Below, piece by piece: positions 17,483-25,568 of a stretch of DNA of 64,000 nt. The notes below the pieces were generated by a model, which was not told the DNA's origin, did no database searches, and saw only the letters and a list, made by a program, of their open reading frames with translations. Location: contig NC_013521.1 in NCBI RefSeq assembly GCF_000024925.1, positions 1,674,001 to 1,738,000 on the forward strand, in the 5' to 3' direction. Position numbers and translations under genes: made by a program. Numbering within the stretch: the stretch's first letter is position 1; every line of letters starts with the position of its first letter. The DNA comes from Sanguibacter keddieii DSM 10542 (GTDB lineage: Bacteria; Actinomycetota; Actinomycetes; Actinomycetales; Cellulomonadaceae).

Positions 17483-18303
17483 TCGCGCGCAAGGCCGGGG
17501 CGGTCCTCCTCCACGCGACGCTCCTCGGGCTCGGGCTGCTCACCGTCGCCCCCTTCGTCTGGATGGCGCTGTCGGCCTTCAAGACGAACGCCGAGATCAA
17601 CAGCCTCGACCAGACGCTGCTCCCGCGGGAGTGGACCATCGAGAACTTCGTCAACCTCCAGGAGACCTTCGACATCCTGCGGCTGTTCTCGAACTCGGTC
17701 CTGCTCTCCGTGACCATCACCAGCATCGTGGTCTACACGAGCGCGCTCGCGGGCTTCGTGCTGGTGAAGTACGAGTTCCGCGGGCGGACCGCGATCTTCG
17801 CCTTCGTCCTCGGCACGATGATGATCCCCTGGGCGGTGACCATCATCCCGAGGTACACGATGTTCGTCGCGGTCGGGCTGCAGGACTCGTACCTGTCGCT
17901 CGTCATCCCCGCAGCGCTGAGCGGGTTCGGCATCTTCATGATGCGCCAGAGCATGGGGGCGGTACCCGACGAGGTCCTCGAGGCGGCCCGGCTGGACGGC
18001 GCGTCGGAGACCTACGTGTTCCACAGGATCGTGCTGCCGATGAGCGTCAACGCCATCTCGGCGCTCTCGATCTTCCAGTTCTTGTGGGTGTGGGAGGACT
18101 ACCTCTGGCCGTACCTCATGATCAACAGCCCGGAGAAGCAGGTGCTGGCCGTCGGGCTCACGACGTTCAGCGGTCGCTACGGCACCGACTACGGAGGGTT
18201 GTTCGCGGCGACGACGCTCTCGATCATCCCCGTGATCGTCGTCTACGTGATCTTCCAGCGGCGGTTCGTGGCCGGGGCGGCGAGCGCCGCGGTCAAGGGG
18301 TAG
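17479..18303 (+). CDS. Sugar ABC transporter permease (MalG-type)
   Basis: 274 residues; ATG at 17479 overlaps the preceding stop. Membrane helices, WMALSAFKTNAEI near the start and an EAA loop DEVLEAARLDGASETYVF identify the second CUT1 permease. Its 3' end overlaps the convergent lacI-type gene by 11 bases, so no terminator lies between them. Confidence 0.92.
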   Translation: MIARKAGAVLLHATLLGLGLLTVAPFVWMALSAFKTNAEINSLDQTLLPREWTIENFVNLQETFDILRLFSNSVLLSVTITSIVVYTSALAGFVLVKYEFRGRTAIFAFVLGTMMIPWAVTIIPRYTMFVAVGLQDSYLSLVIPAALSGFGIFMMRQSMGAVPDEVLEAARLDGASETYVFHRIVLPMSVNAISALSIFQFLWVWEDYLWPYLMINSPEKQVLAVGLTTFSGRYGTDYGGLFAATTLSIIPVIVVYVIFQRRFVAGAASAAVKG

Positions 18304-19333
18304 GGCCGACCGCGCGGGGAGCACCGACCGTCTCGCGCTCGACGAGCTCGACGTCGAGCACGACGCGTCCCCCGCGCGGTGCACGCTCTGCGGCGTCCTC
18401 GGCCGCCGCGAGCAGGAGGTCGACGCTCGCCCGGGCCTTCGCCGGCACGTCCTGGCGGATGGTGGTCAGCATGGGGGAGCGGTGCTCTCCCTCCGACAGG
18501 TCGTCGAAGCCGACGACGGACAGGTCGTCCGGTGCCGACAGCCCACGGTCGGCAAGTCCCTTGAGGATGCCGATCGCGATGACGTCGGCCGTGGCGAAGA
18601 CGGCAGTGGGGCGACGGGAGCTCTCGAGCAGCGCGCCGGCGAGGTCGTGGCCTGCCCGGAAGCTCATCGCGCAGGGCAGGACCAGGTCCGGCTGGACGTC
18701 GGCGCCGCTCTCCCGCAAGCCCTGGAGGAATCCGTCGAGCCGCCGACGGACCACTCCTTCGACCGCCGTCTCCGGGCCGGCGAAGGCGACCCGGGTGTGA
18801 CCCGCCGCTGTCAGGTGCTGAGCCGCCAGGACGCCGCCGCGCGCGTCGTCGATGCGCACGGTCGTCACCGACTCCGACTCCGAGTAGTTGTCGACGAACA
18901 CCATCGGGATGTCGTACCTGTCCCGGAGCGCGTCGACCTCGCTGCCGAAGGTGCCGAGGAAGATCGCCCCGTCGACCCCCCAGGTGCGCAGGTCGGCCAC
19001 GGTGCTGGCGACGTCTCGAGCCGCATGGATCATGAGGAACCGGCCGCTGGCAGACACCTGCCGCTGGACCTCTCCGACGAAGGTGGCGTCGTGCGCGTTC
19101 GCGAGTGCAGGCTGAGAAGGGTCAGGGTCGGGGTAGACGAGGGCGACGATGCCTGAGGTCCGACCTGACAGGGCCCGAGCAGAGGCGTTGGGGACGTACC
19201 CGAGGTCCCGGACGAGCTCTTGCACGCGGGCGACCATCGCGGGGGAGACCTTGCCGAGCCGTCCGTTGACGACGTTCGAGACCGTCATCACCGAGACCCC
19301 TGCCGCCTCGGCGATGTCGCGGAGCGTCGTCAT
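18293..19333 (-). CDS. LacI family transcriptional regulator
   Basis: 346 residues. N-terminal LacI headpiece TLRDIAEAAGVSVMTVSNVV with hinge helix ASARALSG, then a periplasmic-binding-protein-like effector domain (GAIFLG, RRPTAVFATADVIAIGILKG, DDLSVVGFDD). It is flanked by the sugar ABC operon and the GH31 gene and most likely represses both through the two matching GTTTA-N4-TAAAC operators, one of them 76 bases upstream of its own start. The effector sugar is unknown. Confidence 0.92.
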   Translation of the reverse strand: MTTLRDIAEAAGVSVMTVSNVVNGRLGKVSPAMVARVQELVRDLGYVPNASARALSGRTSGIVALVYPDPDPSQPALANAHDATFVGEVQRQVSASGRFLMIHAARDVASTVADLRTWGVDGAIFLGTFGSEVDALRDRYDIPMVFVDNYSESESVTTVRIDDARGGVLAAQHLTAAGHTRVAFAGPETAVEGVVRRRLDGFLQGLRESGADVQPDLVLPCAMSFRAGHDLAGALLESSRRPTAVFATADVIAIGILKGLADRGLSAPDDLSVVGFDDLSEGEHRSPMLTTIRQDVPAKARASVDLLLAAAEDAAERAPRGGRVVLDVELVERETVGAPRAVGPTP

Positions 19334-19408
19334 CGCAGGTCCTTCCGTCGGTGTGCGGTCGTCCGTGACTGTACCGCTGAGAGAGGCGTCCGGGGGTGTC
19401 CACGCGGT

Positions 19409-19426
19409 CGGTTTAGCGATAAACTC
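19409..19426. promoter_or_regulatory. LacI-family operator O2
   Basis: CGGTTTAGCGATAAACTC, inner arms GTTTA/TAAAC around GCGA, aligns base for base with O1 at 15123-15140 in the inner 14 positions apart from two spacer changes. It lies between the divergent lacI-type and GH31 genes. TAAACT inside it could serve as a weak -10 for the GH31 gene. Confidence 0.72.
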
Positions 19427-19482
19427 GTGCGACGTCCCACGAGCCCGAGTGCGGGAAGGCCCGCAGCCGCGAAGGAGCAGCG

Positions 19483-21933
19483 ATGAGCGACCACCAGACC
19501 ACCAGCACCGAGCACCTGAGGGCCGCCGACCCCCGCGCCGTCGTCCAGGGGCCCGGGTACCGCATCACCGTCCTCACCAGCCGTATGCTCCGCCTCGAGC
19601 ACAGCCCCGACGGCACCTTCGAGGACCGCCCGACGCAGCTCGTCCGGGACCGTGCCTTCGACGTCCCCGAGTTCGGCGTCCGCGAGACCGAGACCGGCCT
19701 CGAGCTGTGGACCGAGCACCTCCACCTGCGCTACGACCGCGGCCCCTTCACACCCTCCGGGCTCGCCGTGTCCATGCGGCAGAAGGCCCAGGGCGCGCAC
19801 TTCACCACCTGGACCTACGGCGACCCCGCCTGGGGCACCGGTGCCCACCCGTCCAACCTCGGCGGCACGGCCCGGACCCTCGACGACGTCGACGGCGCGA
19901 CGCCGATCGAGACCGGCCTGCTCTCCACGGACGGCTACACCGTCGTCGACGACTCCACCAGCCTCGCCCTCGACGCCACCGGGTGGCCCGTGCCGCGCGA
20001 GGGCGGCGACGACCTGTACTTCTTCGGCTACGGACGTGACTTCACCGACGCGCTCGCGGACTGGTTCCGACTCACCGGGCCGAGCCCGATGCTCCCGCGC
20101 TGGACGCTCGGCAACTGGTGGAGCCGGTTCCACGACTACACCACCGACAGCTACCTGGCCCTCATGGACCGGTTCGCCGACGAGGGCATCCCGTTCTCGG
20201 TCGCGGTGATCGACATGGACTGGCACGTGACCGACATCGACCCGGCGATCGGCTCGGGCTGGACCGGCTACACCTGGAACACAGAGTTCTTCCCCGACCC
20301 CGAGGCGTTCCTCCGCGGCCTCCACGACCGCCACCTGCGGACCGCGCTCAACGTGCACCCGGCCGACGGGGTCCGTCGCCACGAGGACGCCTACGTCGCC
20401 ATGGCCACCGAGCTCGGTCTCGACCCCGAGGCCGGCGCGGCCATCGGCTTCGACATCGGGTCGCGGGCCTTCGCCGACGCGTACCTGCGGCACCTGCACC
20501 ACCCGCACGAGGAGATCGGCGTCGACTTCTGGTGGCTCGACTGGCAGTCGGGATCGGCCAGCCGCACGGCCGGCCTCGACCCGCTGTGGGCGCTCAACGA
20601 GCTGCACTACGCCGACTCCGGCCGGGACGGCGAGCGACCGCTGACCTTCTCCCGGTACGCGGGCCTCGGCAGCCACCGCACGCCCGTCGGGTTCTCGGGC
20701 GACACGATCGCCACCTGGGACTCCCTCGCCTTCCAGCCGCGCTTCACGTCGACGGCCGCGAACGTCGGCTACTTCTGGTGGAGCCACGACATCGGCGGGC
20801 ACTTCGGCGGCGCGCGTGACGACGAGCTCTCCGCCCGCTGGTACCAGTTCGGTGCCTTCTCGCCCGTGAACCGCCTGCACTCCTCCAAGAGCCCCTTCGG
20901 GTCCAAGGAGCCGTGGCGGTTCACCGAGCCGGTGCGACGCGTCATGACGGAGTTCCTCCGCCTGCGCCACCGCCTGGTCCCGTACCTCTACACGGCCATG
21001 TGGGACTCCCGCACCCACGGCGTGGGCCCGGTCCGCCCGATGTACCACGACCACCCGCGCGAGCAGCGGGCCTTCGAGGTCCCAGACCAGTACATGTTCG
21101 GCGCGGACCTCCTGGTGGCGCCCGTCGTGGTCCCGCTCGACGCGCAGACCCGCCTCGCCGCCGTCCCGGTCTGGCTGCCCGCGGGGGAGTGGGTCGACGT
21201 CTTCACCGGTCGCCGGTACGACGGCGGCCGCGACCTCGTGGTCCACCGCAGCCTCGAGCAGATGCCCGTCTTCGCCCGGGCCGGGTCGCTCGTCGTCCTC
21301 GCCGACGACCTCACCGCCGACACCGGTGCCCGTGCCGAGTCGGTCCTCGTGCGCGTCTTCCCCGGGGCCGACGGCACCACGCGCCTCGTGGAGGACGACG
21401 GCCAGGCCCGCCCGGGCCTCGCCGACCAGCAGGTGACGGTCCTGCGGCAGACCTCTACGGACGACGAGACCGCCGGCACCACCTCGGTCGTCGTCTCGGT
21501 CGACGTGCCGACCGGGCCCGGCGTCCTGCTGCACCGCACCGTGCGCGTCGAGCTCGTCGGGGTGGCCGACGTCGCCTCCGCGGTCGTCCGCACTGTGGGC
21601 GGCGAGGCCAGCGTCAGCGTCGAGCCGGGGGAGACGGGGGCGGTGCTCGACCTCGGGACCGTCGACCTGACCGAGGGGCTGACGCTCACCCTCGACGACG
21701 TCCGCCAGGCTCCCCGCGACCTGGAGGCCGCGTTCTTCACGATCGTGGACGACGCCCTCGTCGCCTACGACCTCAAGCGCGCCGTCATGGACGCGCAGTC
21801 GGCACTCGACGGCGCGGCCCTGATCGCCGCCCTGCATCGCCTCGACCTGCCGGGGAACCTCTTCGGCGCCCTCGTGGAGCAGGTCGCCGCGACCACCGGC
21901 ACCGGGGCGGACACCAGGAGGGTGAACCCCTAG
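19483..21933 (+). CDS. Glycoside hydrolase family 31 protein
   Basis: 816 residues. An N-terminal beta-sandwich (1-175) precedes the GH31 (beta/alpha)8 barrel: PRWTLGNWWSRFHDYT, VIDMDWHV, nucleophile Asp353 in DFWWLDWQ, acid/base Asp407 in GFSGDT, then FWWSHDIGGHFGG. C-terminal beta domains (about 530-816) follow. There is no signal peptide, so it acts in the cytoplasm on sugars imported by the neighbouring ABC system. The DFWWLDWQ nucleophile context differs from the WxDMNE of classical alpha-glucosidases, so the specificity is unassigned. SD AAGGAG; LacI operator upstream. Confidence 0.92.
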   Translation: MSDHQTTSTEHLRAADPRAVVQGPGYRITVLTSRMLRLEHSPDGTFEDRPTQLVRDRAFDVPEFGVRETETGLELWTEHLHLRYDRGPFTPSGLAVSMRQKAQGAHFTTWTYGDPAWGTGAHPSNLGGTARTLDDVDGATPIETGLLSTDGYTVVDDSTSLALDATGWPVPREGGDDLYFFGYGRDFTDALADWFRLTGPSPMLPRWTLGNWWSRFHDYTTDSYLALMDRFADEGIPFSVAVIDMDWHVTDIDPAIGSGWTGYTWNTEFFPDPEAFLRGLHDRHLRTALNVHPADGVRRHEDAYVAMATELGLDPEAGAAIGFDIGSRAFADAYLRHLHHPHEEIGVDFWWLDWQSGSASRTAGLDPLWALNELHYADSGRDGERPLTFSRYAGLGSHRTPVGFSGDTIATWDSLAFQPRFTSTAANVGYFWWSHDIGGHFGGARDDELSARWYQFGAFSPVNRLHSSKSPFGSKEPWRFTEPVRRVMTEFLRLRHRLVPYLYTAMWDSRTHGVGPVRPMYHDHPREQRAFEVPDQYMFGADLLVAPVVVPLDAQTRLAAVPVWLPAGEWVDVFTGRRYDGGRDLVVHRSLEQMPVFARAGSLVVLADDLTADTGARAESVLVRVFPGADGTTRLVEDDGQARPGLADQQVTVLRQTSTDDETAGTTSVVVSVDVPTGPGVLLHRTVRVELVGVADVASAVVRTVGGEASVSVEPGETGAVLDLGTVDLTEGLTLTLDDVRQAPRDLEAAFFTIVDDALVAYDLKRAVMDAQSALDGAALIAALHRLDLPGNLFGALVEQVAATTGTGADTRRVNP

Positions 21934-21943
21934 TACCCTTGGA

Positions 21944-22334
21944 CGCGCGGATGAGTTGGCCAGACGACCGCGTCAGGGCTTCGGCCCTGCCGAGGAACGT
22001 CCGGGCTCCACAGAGCGAGGTGGTGGGTAACGCCCACCCGGGGTGACCCGCGGGACAGTGCCACAGAGAACAGACCGCCGCAGACGTCCGCGTCTGAGGT
22101 AAGGGTGAAACGGTGGTGTAAGAGACCACCAGCGCGCCAGGTGACTGGCGTGGCTCGGTAAACCCCACCTGGAGCAAGGTCAGACAGGGTGTGCTTGAGG
22201 GCTGCTCGCCCGAGCACCCGGGTAGACCGCTAGAGGCGTGCGGCAACGTACGTCGTAGATGGATGGTCGTCGCCCACACGCGGGCAACTGCGCGTGGGAC
22301 ACAGAACCCGGCGTACCGGCCAGCTCATCCGCAC
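21944..22334 (+). ncRNA. rnpB: RNase P RNA, bacterial type A
   Basis: Catalytic RNA of RNase P, which matures tRNA 5' ends. The P1 stem is visible as GCGGATGAG (21947-21955) pairing with CTCATCCGC (22324-22332). Conserved core blocks include GAGGAACGTCCGGGCTCCA near 21992, TAGATGGATGGTCGTC near 22256 and ACAGAACCCGGCGTACCGG near 22301. A candidate -10, TACCCT at 21934, directly abuts the GH31 stop codon, so the promoter overlaps the end of that gene. Ends are estimated to within a few bases. Confidence 0.95.
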
Positions 22335-22351
22335 TCACTACGATCGACGTC

Positions 22352-22912
22352 GTGAGCGAGCAGACCGGCGCACCTGACGCCTTCCGGGGCGGAGCGAACC
22401 CCTCGGCCCCGCCGACCGTCCGCGAGGCACGCTTCCCGGACGACACCGTGGACGTCTCCCGTCTGGTCGACGCGTACCTGCGCCAGACCGAGGACGAGAA
22501 GGTCGCCCGAGGGCTCGCGTCACCGCTCGAGGGCGGAAGGCTGCCCGACCGCTACCAGTCCGAGGTCGACGACCCGGCACGTGCCTTCGCCTCCGCGACC
22601 GTGCTGCTCGCGAGCCTGCCCACCGGTCCTGTCGGCATCGTCGTCCTCACGGTCGACCCGCGCGGCAGCGGTGAGATCAAGCGCTTCTGGGTGGACCCGG
22701 CGGCCCGCGGGGCGGGAGTCGGACGGCTGCTCCTCGACGCGGTCGCCGACCGCGTCGACGGATCCCTACGCCTCTCCGTGTGGCGCTGGCGCGACGACGC
22801 CCTGCGCTCCTACCGGCGTGCCGGGTTCGTCGAGGTGCCCTCGTGGGAGTCCCGAGAGCAGCTCGCGTGCCTGGAACGCCCGGCCCGGAGCGCGGAGAGC
22901 CGCACCTTGTAG
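22352..22912 (+). CDS. GNAT family N-acetyltransferase
   Basis: 186 residues if started at the GTG at 22352, the first candidate after the RNase P RNA. The acetyl-CoA site reads IKRFWVDPAARGAGVGRLLL, the R-x-x-G-x-G/A loop of GNAT enzymes, followed by RSYRRAGFVEV. No good ribosome-binding site is seen, so the start is uncertain; the frame continues upstream but into rnpB. Substrate unknown. Confidence 0.8.
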   Translation: MSEQTGAPDAFRGGANPSAPPTVREARFPDDTVDVSRLVDAYLRQTEDEKVARGLASPLEGGRLPDRYQSEVDDPARAFASATVLLASLPTGPVGIVVLTVDPRGSGEIKRFWVDPAARGAGVGRLLLDAVADRVDGSLRLSVWRWRDDALRSYRRAGFVEVPSWESREQLACLERPARSAESRTL

Positions 22913-22921
22913 GCTCGATCG

Positions 22922-23518
22922 ATGACGACCATCGACGCGCCCCGCCCGGACTCCCGATCAGTCATCCGCAGCACCGCGGCGACCACCGCCTTCGTCGTGG
23001 GGTGGTACGCCCTGCCTGACTACGTGCCCTCGAAGACGACCCGCACCGCCCTCAAGGCCGTGGGCCTCGCGACCTTCGCCACCCTCGGCGTCCGCGAGGC
23101 GATGAAGGGCGACGCGCTGCGCGAGGCCAAAGACCTGCTGCGCGGCACGGTGGCGAGGGCCCGCGGCGTCGACGGCGAGGCAGGGGAGCGGCACGACGAC
23201 GTCACGCCCACGGCGCCCATGACCCGCGAGGCCACGGCCTCGCACGCCGCAGGCGTGCGCAACGCTCTCGACGACGAGATCGCGACCGACGACAGTGCGA
23301 GCGTGGCGGCGCTCGCGGGGGCTGCCGTCGTCGTCGCCGGCAGCACCGCACTGACGGTCGTGGTCGAGCAGCGGGTCTTCCGCCGCAACGAGCGCCGGGC
23401 CGCCGAGGGCGTGCGCCGGCCGCACACCGGGACCGGGGTGCTGTTCGGCCTGCTCACGGCGCTGGTCGCCGTGCCGGACATCCTCACCGCGAGGTCGACG
23501 GAGGCACGGGCCTCCTGA
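22922..23518 (+). CDS. Actinobacterial membrane protein of unknown function
   Basis: 198 residues. Hydrophobic stretches lie near residues 18-30, 45-56, 126-147 and 168-184, separated by a hydrophilic Asp/Glu/Thr-rich middle. I do not recognise a family with confidence. It starts nine bases after the acetyltransferase stop and may be cotranscribed with it. Confidence 0.65.
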   Translation: MTTIDAPRPDSRSVIRSTAATTAFVVGWYALPDYVPSKTTRTALKAVGLATFATLGVREAMKGDALREAKDLLRGTVARARGVDGEAGERHDDVTPTAPMTREATASHAAGVRNALDDEIATDDSASVAALAGAAVVVAGSTALTVVVEQRVFRRNERRAAEGVRRPHTGTGVLFGLLTALVAVPDILTARSTEARAS

Positions 23519-23548
23519 GCAGGGCCGAGACGAGCGCGCACCAGATCC

Positions 23549-23588
23549 TTGACCCTGGACTGTACAGGGGTGTACATGTATCTACATG
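23549..23588. promoter_or_regulatory. Promoter and putative operator of the GntR operon
   Basis: TTGACC (23549-23554) is a good -35. A -10-like TACATG lies 18 bases later at 23573. Two TGTACA boxes (23561, 23571) are exactly 10 bases apart, and CATGTA-TC-TACATG (23575-23588) is an inverted repeat that includes the start codon. This fits autoregulation and a transcript starting at or next to the ATG. Confidence 0.6.
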
Positions 23589-24320
23589 ACCAGTCAGGTG
23601 ATGTACGGCAAGCGCGACCTCGTGGTCGAGACCCTCGCGGAGCAGATCCGCCGCGGTGAGTTCGCCCACGGCCAGCGGCTCGACGGCGAGCACCGCCTCG
23701 CCCAGGAGTTCGACGTCTCGCGCGGGACCATCCGTCAGGCGCTCGGAGAGCTCCAGCGCCGCCGGCTCATCGCGACCCGTACCGGCATCGGGTCCTTCGT
23801 CACCTTCGACGGCCACCCTCTCGACCAGCGCGGCGGCTGGGCGCAAGCCCTCGCGGACGCGGGGTCCGACCTCACCACCAGCGTCCTCGACATCGCGCCG
23901 GTCGACCGCGCGAGCATCCCCGGCCTGCCCGACGACGTCGATCTCGACGAGGCCGTCGCCGTCCGCCGTGTCCGCAGCGCCCAGCAGCCCGACGGCACGC
24001 AGCGCGTGCTGTCCTTCGAGTGCGCCTCGATCCCGGCGACCGGCGCTCTCCGCGACCTGCCGACGACGGGGCTCACCGACGGCTCCCTCTGGACCACGCT
24101 CCAGGCCGAGGGGCTCGTCGGGACCACGGGGGAGCAGTGTGTCGACGTGCACGCCCTCGACGAGCGCGAGGCCGGGATCCTCGGCCGCGAGCCCGGCACC
24201 GCCTTCCTGCGGACGGTCCGGACGTCCTTCACCTCGGACGGCCGCTTCGTCGAGCACGTGGTCTCCCTGCTCGACCCGGCGCGCTTCACGCTCCGCCTGA
24301 GCTTCGGGGAGGACGCGTGA
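23586..24320 (+). CDS. GntR family regulator with UTRA domain
   Basis: 244 residues. The winged-helix N-terminus contains LVVETLAEQIRRGEF, GEHRLAQEFDVSRGTIRQAL and TRTGIGSFV (to about residue 75), followed by a HutC/UTRA ligand domain. It begins the four-gene operon with the ADP-ribosylglycohydrolase, permease and kinase and presumably responds to their substrate. The ATG at 23586 has no SD and lies inside the operator palindrome; the ATG at 23601 (MYGKRD) is an alternative. The stop overlaps the next GTG. Confidence 0.88.
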   Translation: MTSQVMYGKRDLVVETLAEQIRRGEFAHGQRLDGEHRLAQEFDVSRGTIRQALGELQRRRLIATRTGIGSFVTFDGHPLDQRGGWAQALADAGSDLTTSVLDIAPVDRASIPGLPDDVDLDEAVAVRRVRSAQQPDGTQRVLSFECASIPATGALRDLPTTGLTDGSLWTTLQAEGLVGTTGEQCVDVHALDEREAGILGREPGTAFLRTVRTSFTSDGRFVEHVVSLLDPARFTLRLSFGEDA

Positions 24321-25384
24321 GCACCCCCACCACCCCCACTGCATCGGCGGGCGCCGCCGCATCGACGAGCACAGAGCCGCACCCTGCCCTCGACCGCGCC
24401 CACGGCGCTCTCCTCGGCCTGGCCCTCGGTGACGCGCTCGGCATGCCCACGCAGTCGCTGTCCCGCGAGGCGGTCCGTGAGCGCTACGGGCGCATCACCG
24501 GGTTCGTCGACGCCGCGCCCGACCAGCCCATCGCGCCGGGCATGCCCGCGGGCTCGGTCACCGACGACACCGAGCAGGCCGTCCTCGTCGCCGAGCTGCT
24601 GCTCGTGGGCGAGGGGTCCATCGACCCGGACGACTTCGCGGCTGCGCTCGTCGACTGGGAGCAGACGATGATCCTCCGCGGCTCCCGCGACCTCCTCGGC
24701 CCGTCGACCAAGGCGGCGATCACCGCGCTGCAGAACGGTGCCAGCACGGCCGAGGCCGGGCGCTACGGCACGACCAACGGCGCCGCCATGCGCGTCACCC
24801 CCGTCGGCATCGCGACGCCCCCGGGGGCCCTGCTGCTCCCCGCCGTCGTCGAGTCCAGCCAGGTGACCCACGCGACGGGCCTCGGGATCTCCGGCGCCGC
24901 GGCGATCGCGGCCGGAGTCAGTGCCGGTGTCGACGGAGCCGACGTCGGCGCGGCCCTCGACGCCGCGGTCGCCGCGGCGCGGGCCGGCGCCCGGGAGGGC
25001 GGCTGGGTCGCGGGCGCATCCGTCGCCGAGCGCTACCTCGCGCTGCTCCCGCTCGCCCGGGCCCTCGACGACGACGCCTTCGCCGACTTCCTCTACGACG
25101 TGGTCGGGACGTCCGTCCAGTCCCAGGAGTCCGTCGTCAGCGCGCTCCTGCTCGTCGACCGCTACCGCCACACCCCGGTCGAAGGGCTCTGCGTGGCGGC
25201 CTCGCTCGGCGGTGACACCGACACCGTCGCGGCCGTCGCCGGGGCGCTGCTCGGAGCGTGCCACGGTGCCCGGGCCTTCCCGGACGCCGAGGTCGCGACC
25301 CTCGAGCGCGTCAACCACCTCAGCCTCCGGACGCTCGCCGAGCGTCTCCTCGCCCTGCGCGAGCGCACCCGCTCGCGCACCTGA
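24317..25384 (+). CDS. ADP-ribosylglycohydrolase family protein
   Basis: 355 residues. Family motifs: GALLGLALGDALGMP (30-44), the metal site VTDDTEQA (T82, D83, D84) and the second metal site GGDTDT (298-303). Both halves of the di-magnesium centre are intact, so it should cleave an N-glycosidic bond. Its genomic partners are a nucleobase-type permease and a PfkB sugar kinase, pointing to a small nucleoside-like substrate rather than protein ADP-ribose. GTG start overlaps the gntR stop. A low-complexity Thr/Ala/Ser tail precedes residue 20. Confidence 0.88.
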   Translation: MSTPTTPTASAGAAASTSTEPHPALDRAHGALLGLALGDALGMPTQSLSREAVRERYGRITGFVDAAPDQPIAPGMPAGSVTDDTEQAVLVAELLLVGEGSIDPDDFAAALVDWEQTMILRGSRDLLGPSTKAAITALQNGASTAEAGRYGTTNGAAMRVTPVGIATPPGALLLPAVVESSQVTHATGLGISGAAAIAAGVSAGVDGADVGAALDAAVAAARAGAREGGWVAGASVAERYLALLPLARALDDDAFADFLYDVVGTSVQSQESVVSALLLVDRYRHTPVEGLCVAASLGGDTDTVAAVAGALLGACHGARAFPDAEVATLERVNHLSLRTLAERLLALRERTRSRT

Positions 25385-25568
25385 CCCTCCCGCACCCGAC
25401 CCTGCCGCACGCGCCCCTCGGGCAGCTACCGCATCTCCAGAACGCACCAGTCGACGAGCAGCCGTCCCCCGGCGAGCCCGCACCGCGTACCTCACCCCCC
25501 CTGCACACCAGCGCTGCCGCCGGCCCAGGCCGACCGGGCGCCGCCGCCAGACCCTCGATGGAGAGATC

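Noticed and set aside
25385-25568. Possible riboswitch between the glycohydrolase and permease genes
   Set aside because: C-rich sequence without a recognisable aptamer core or terminator; no evidence beyond its length.
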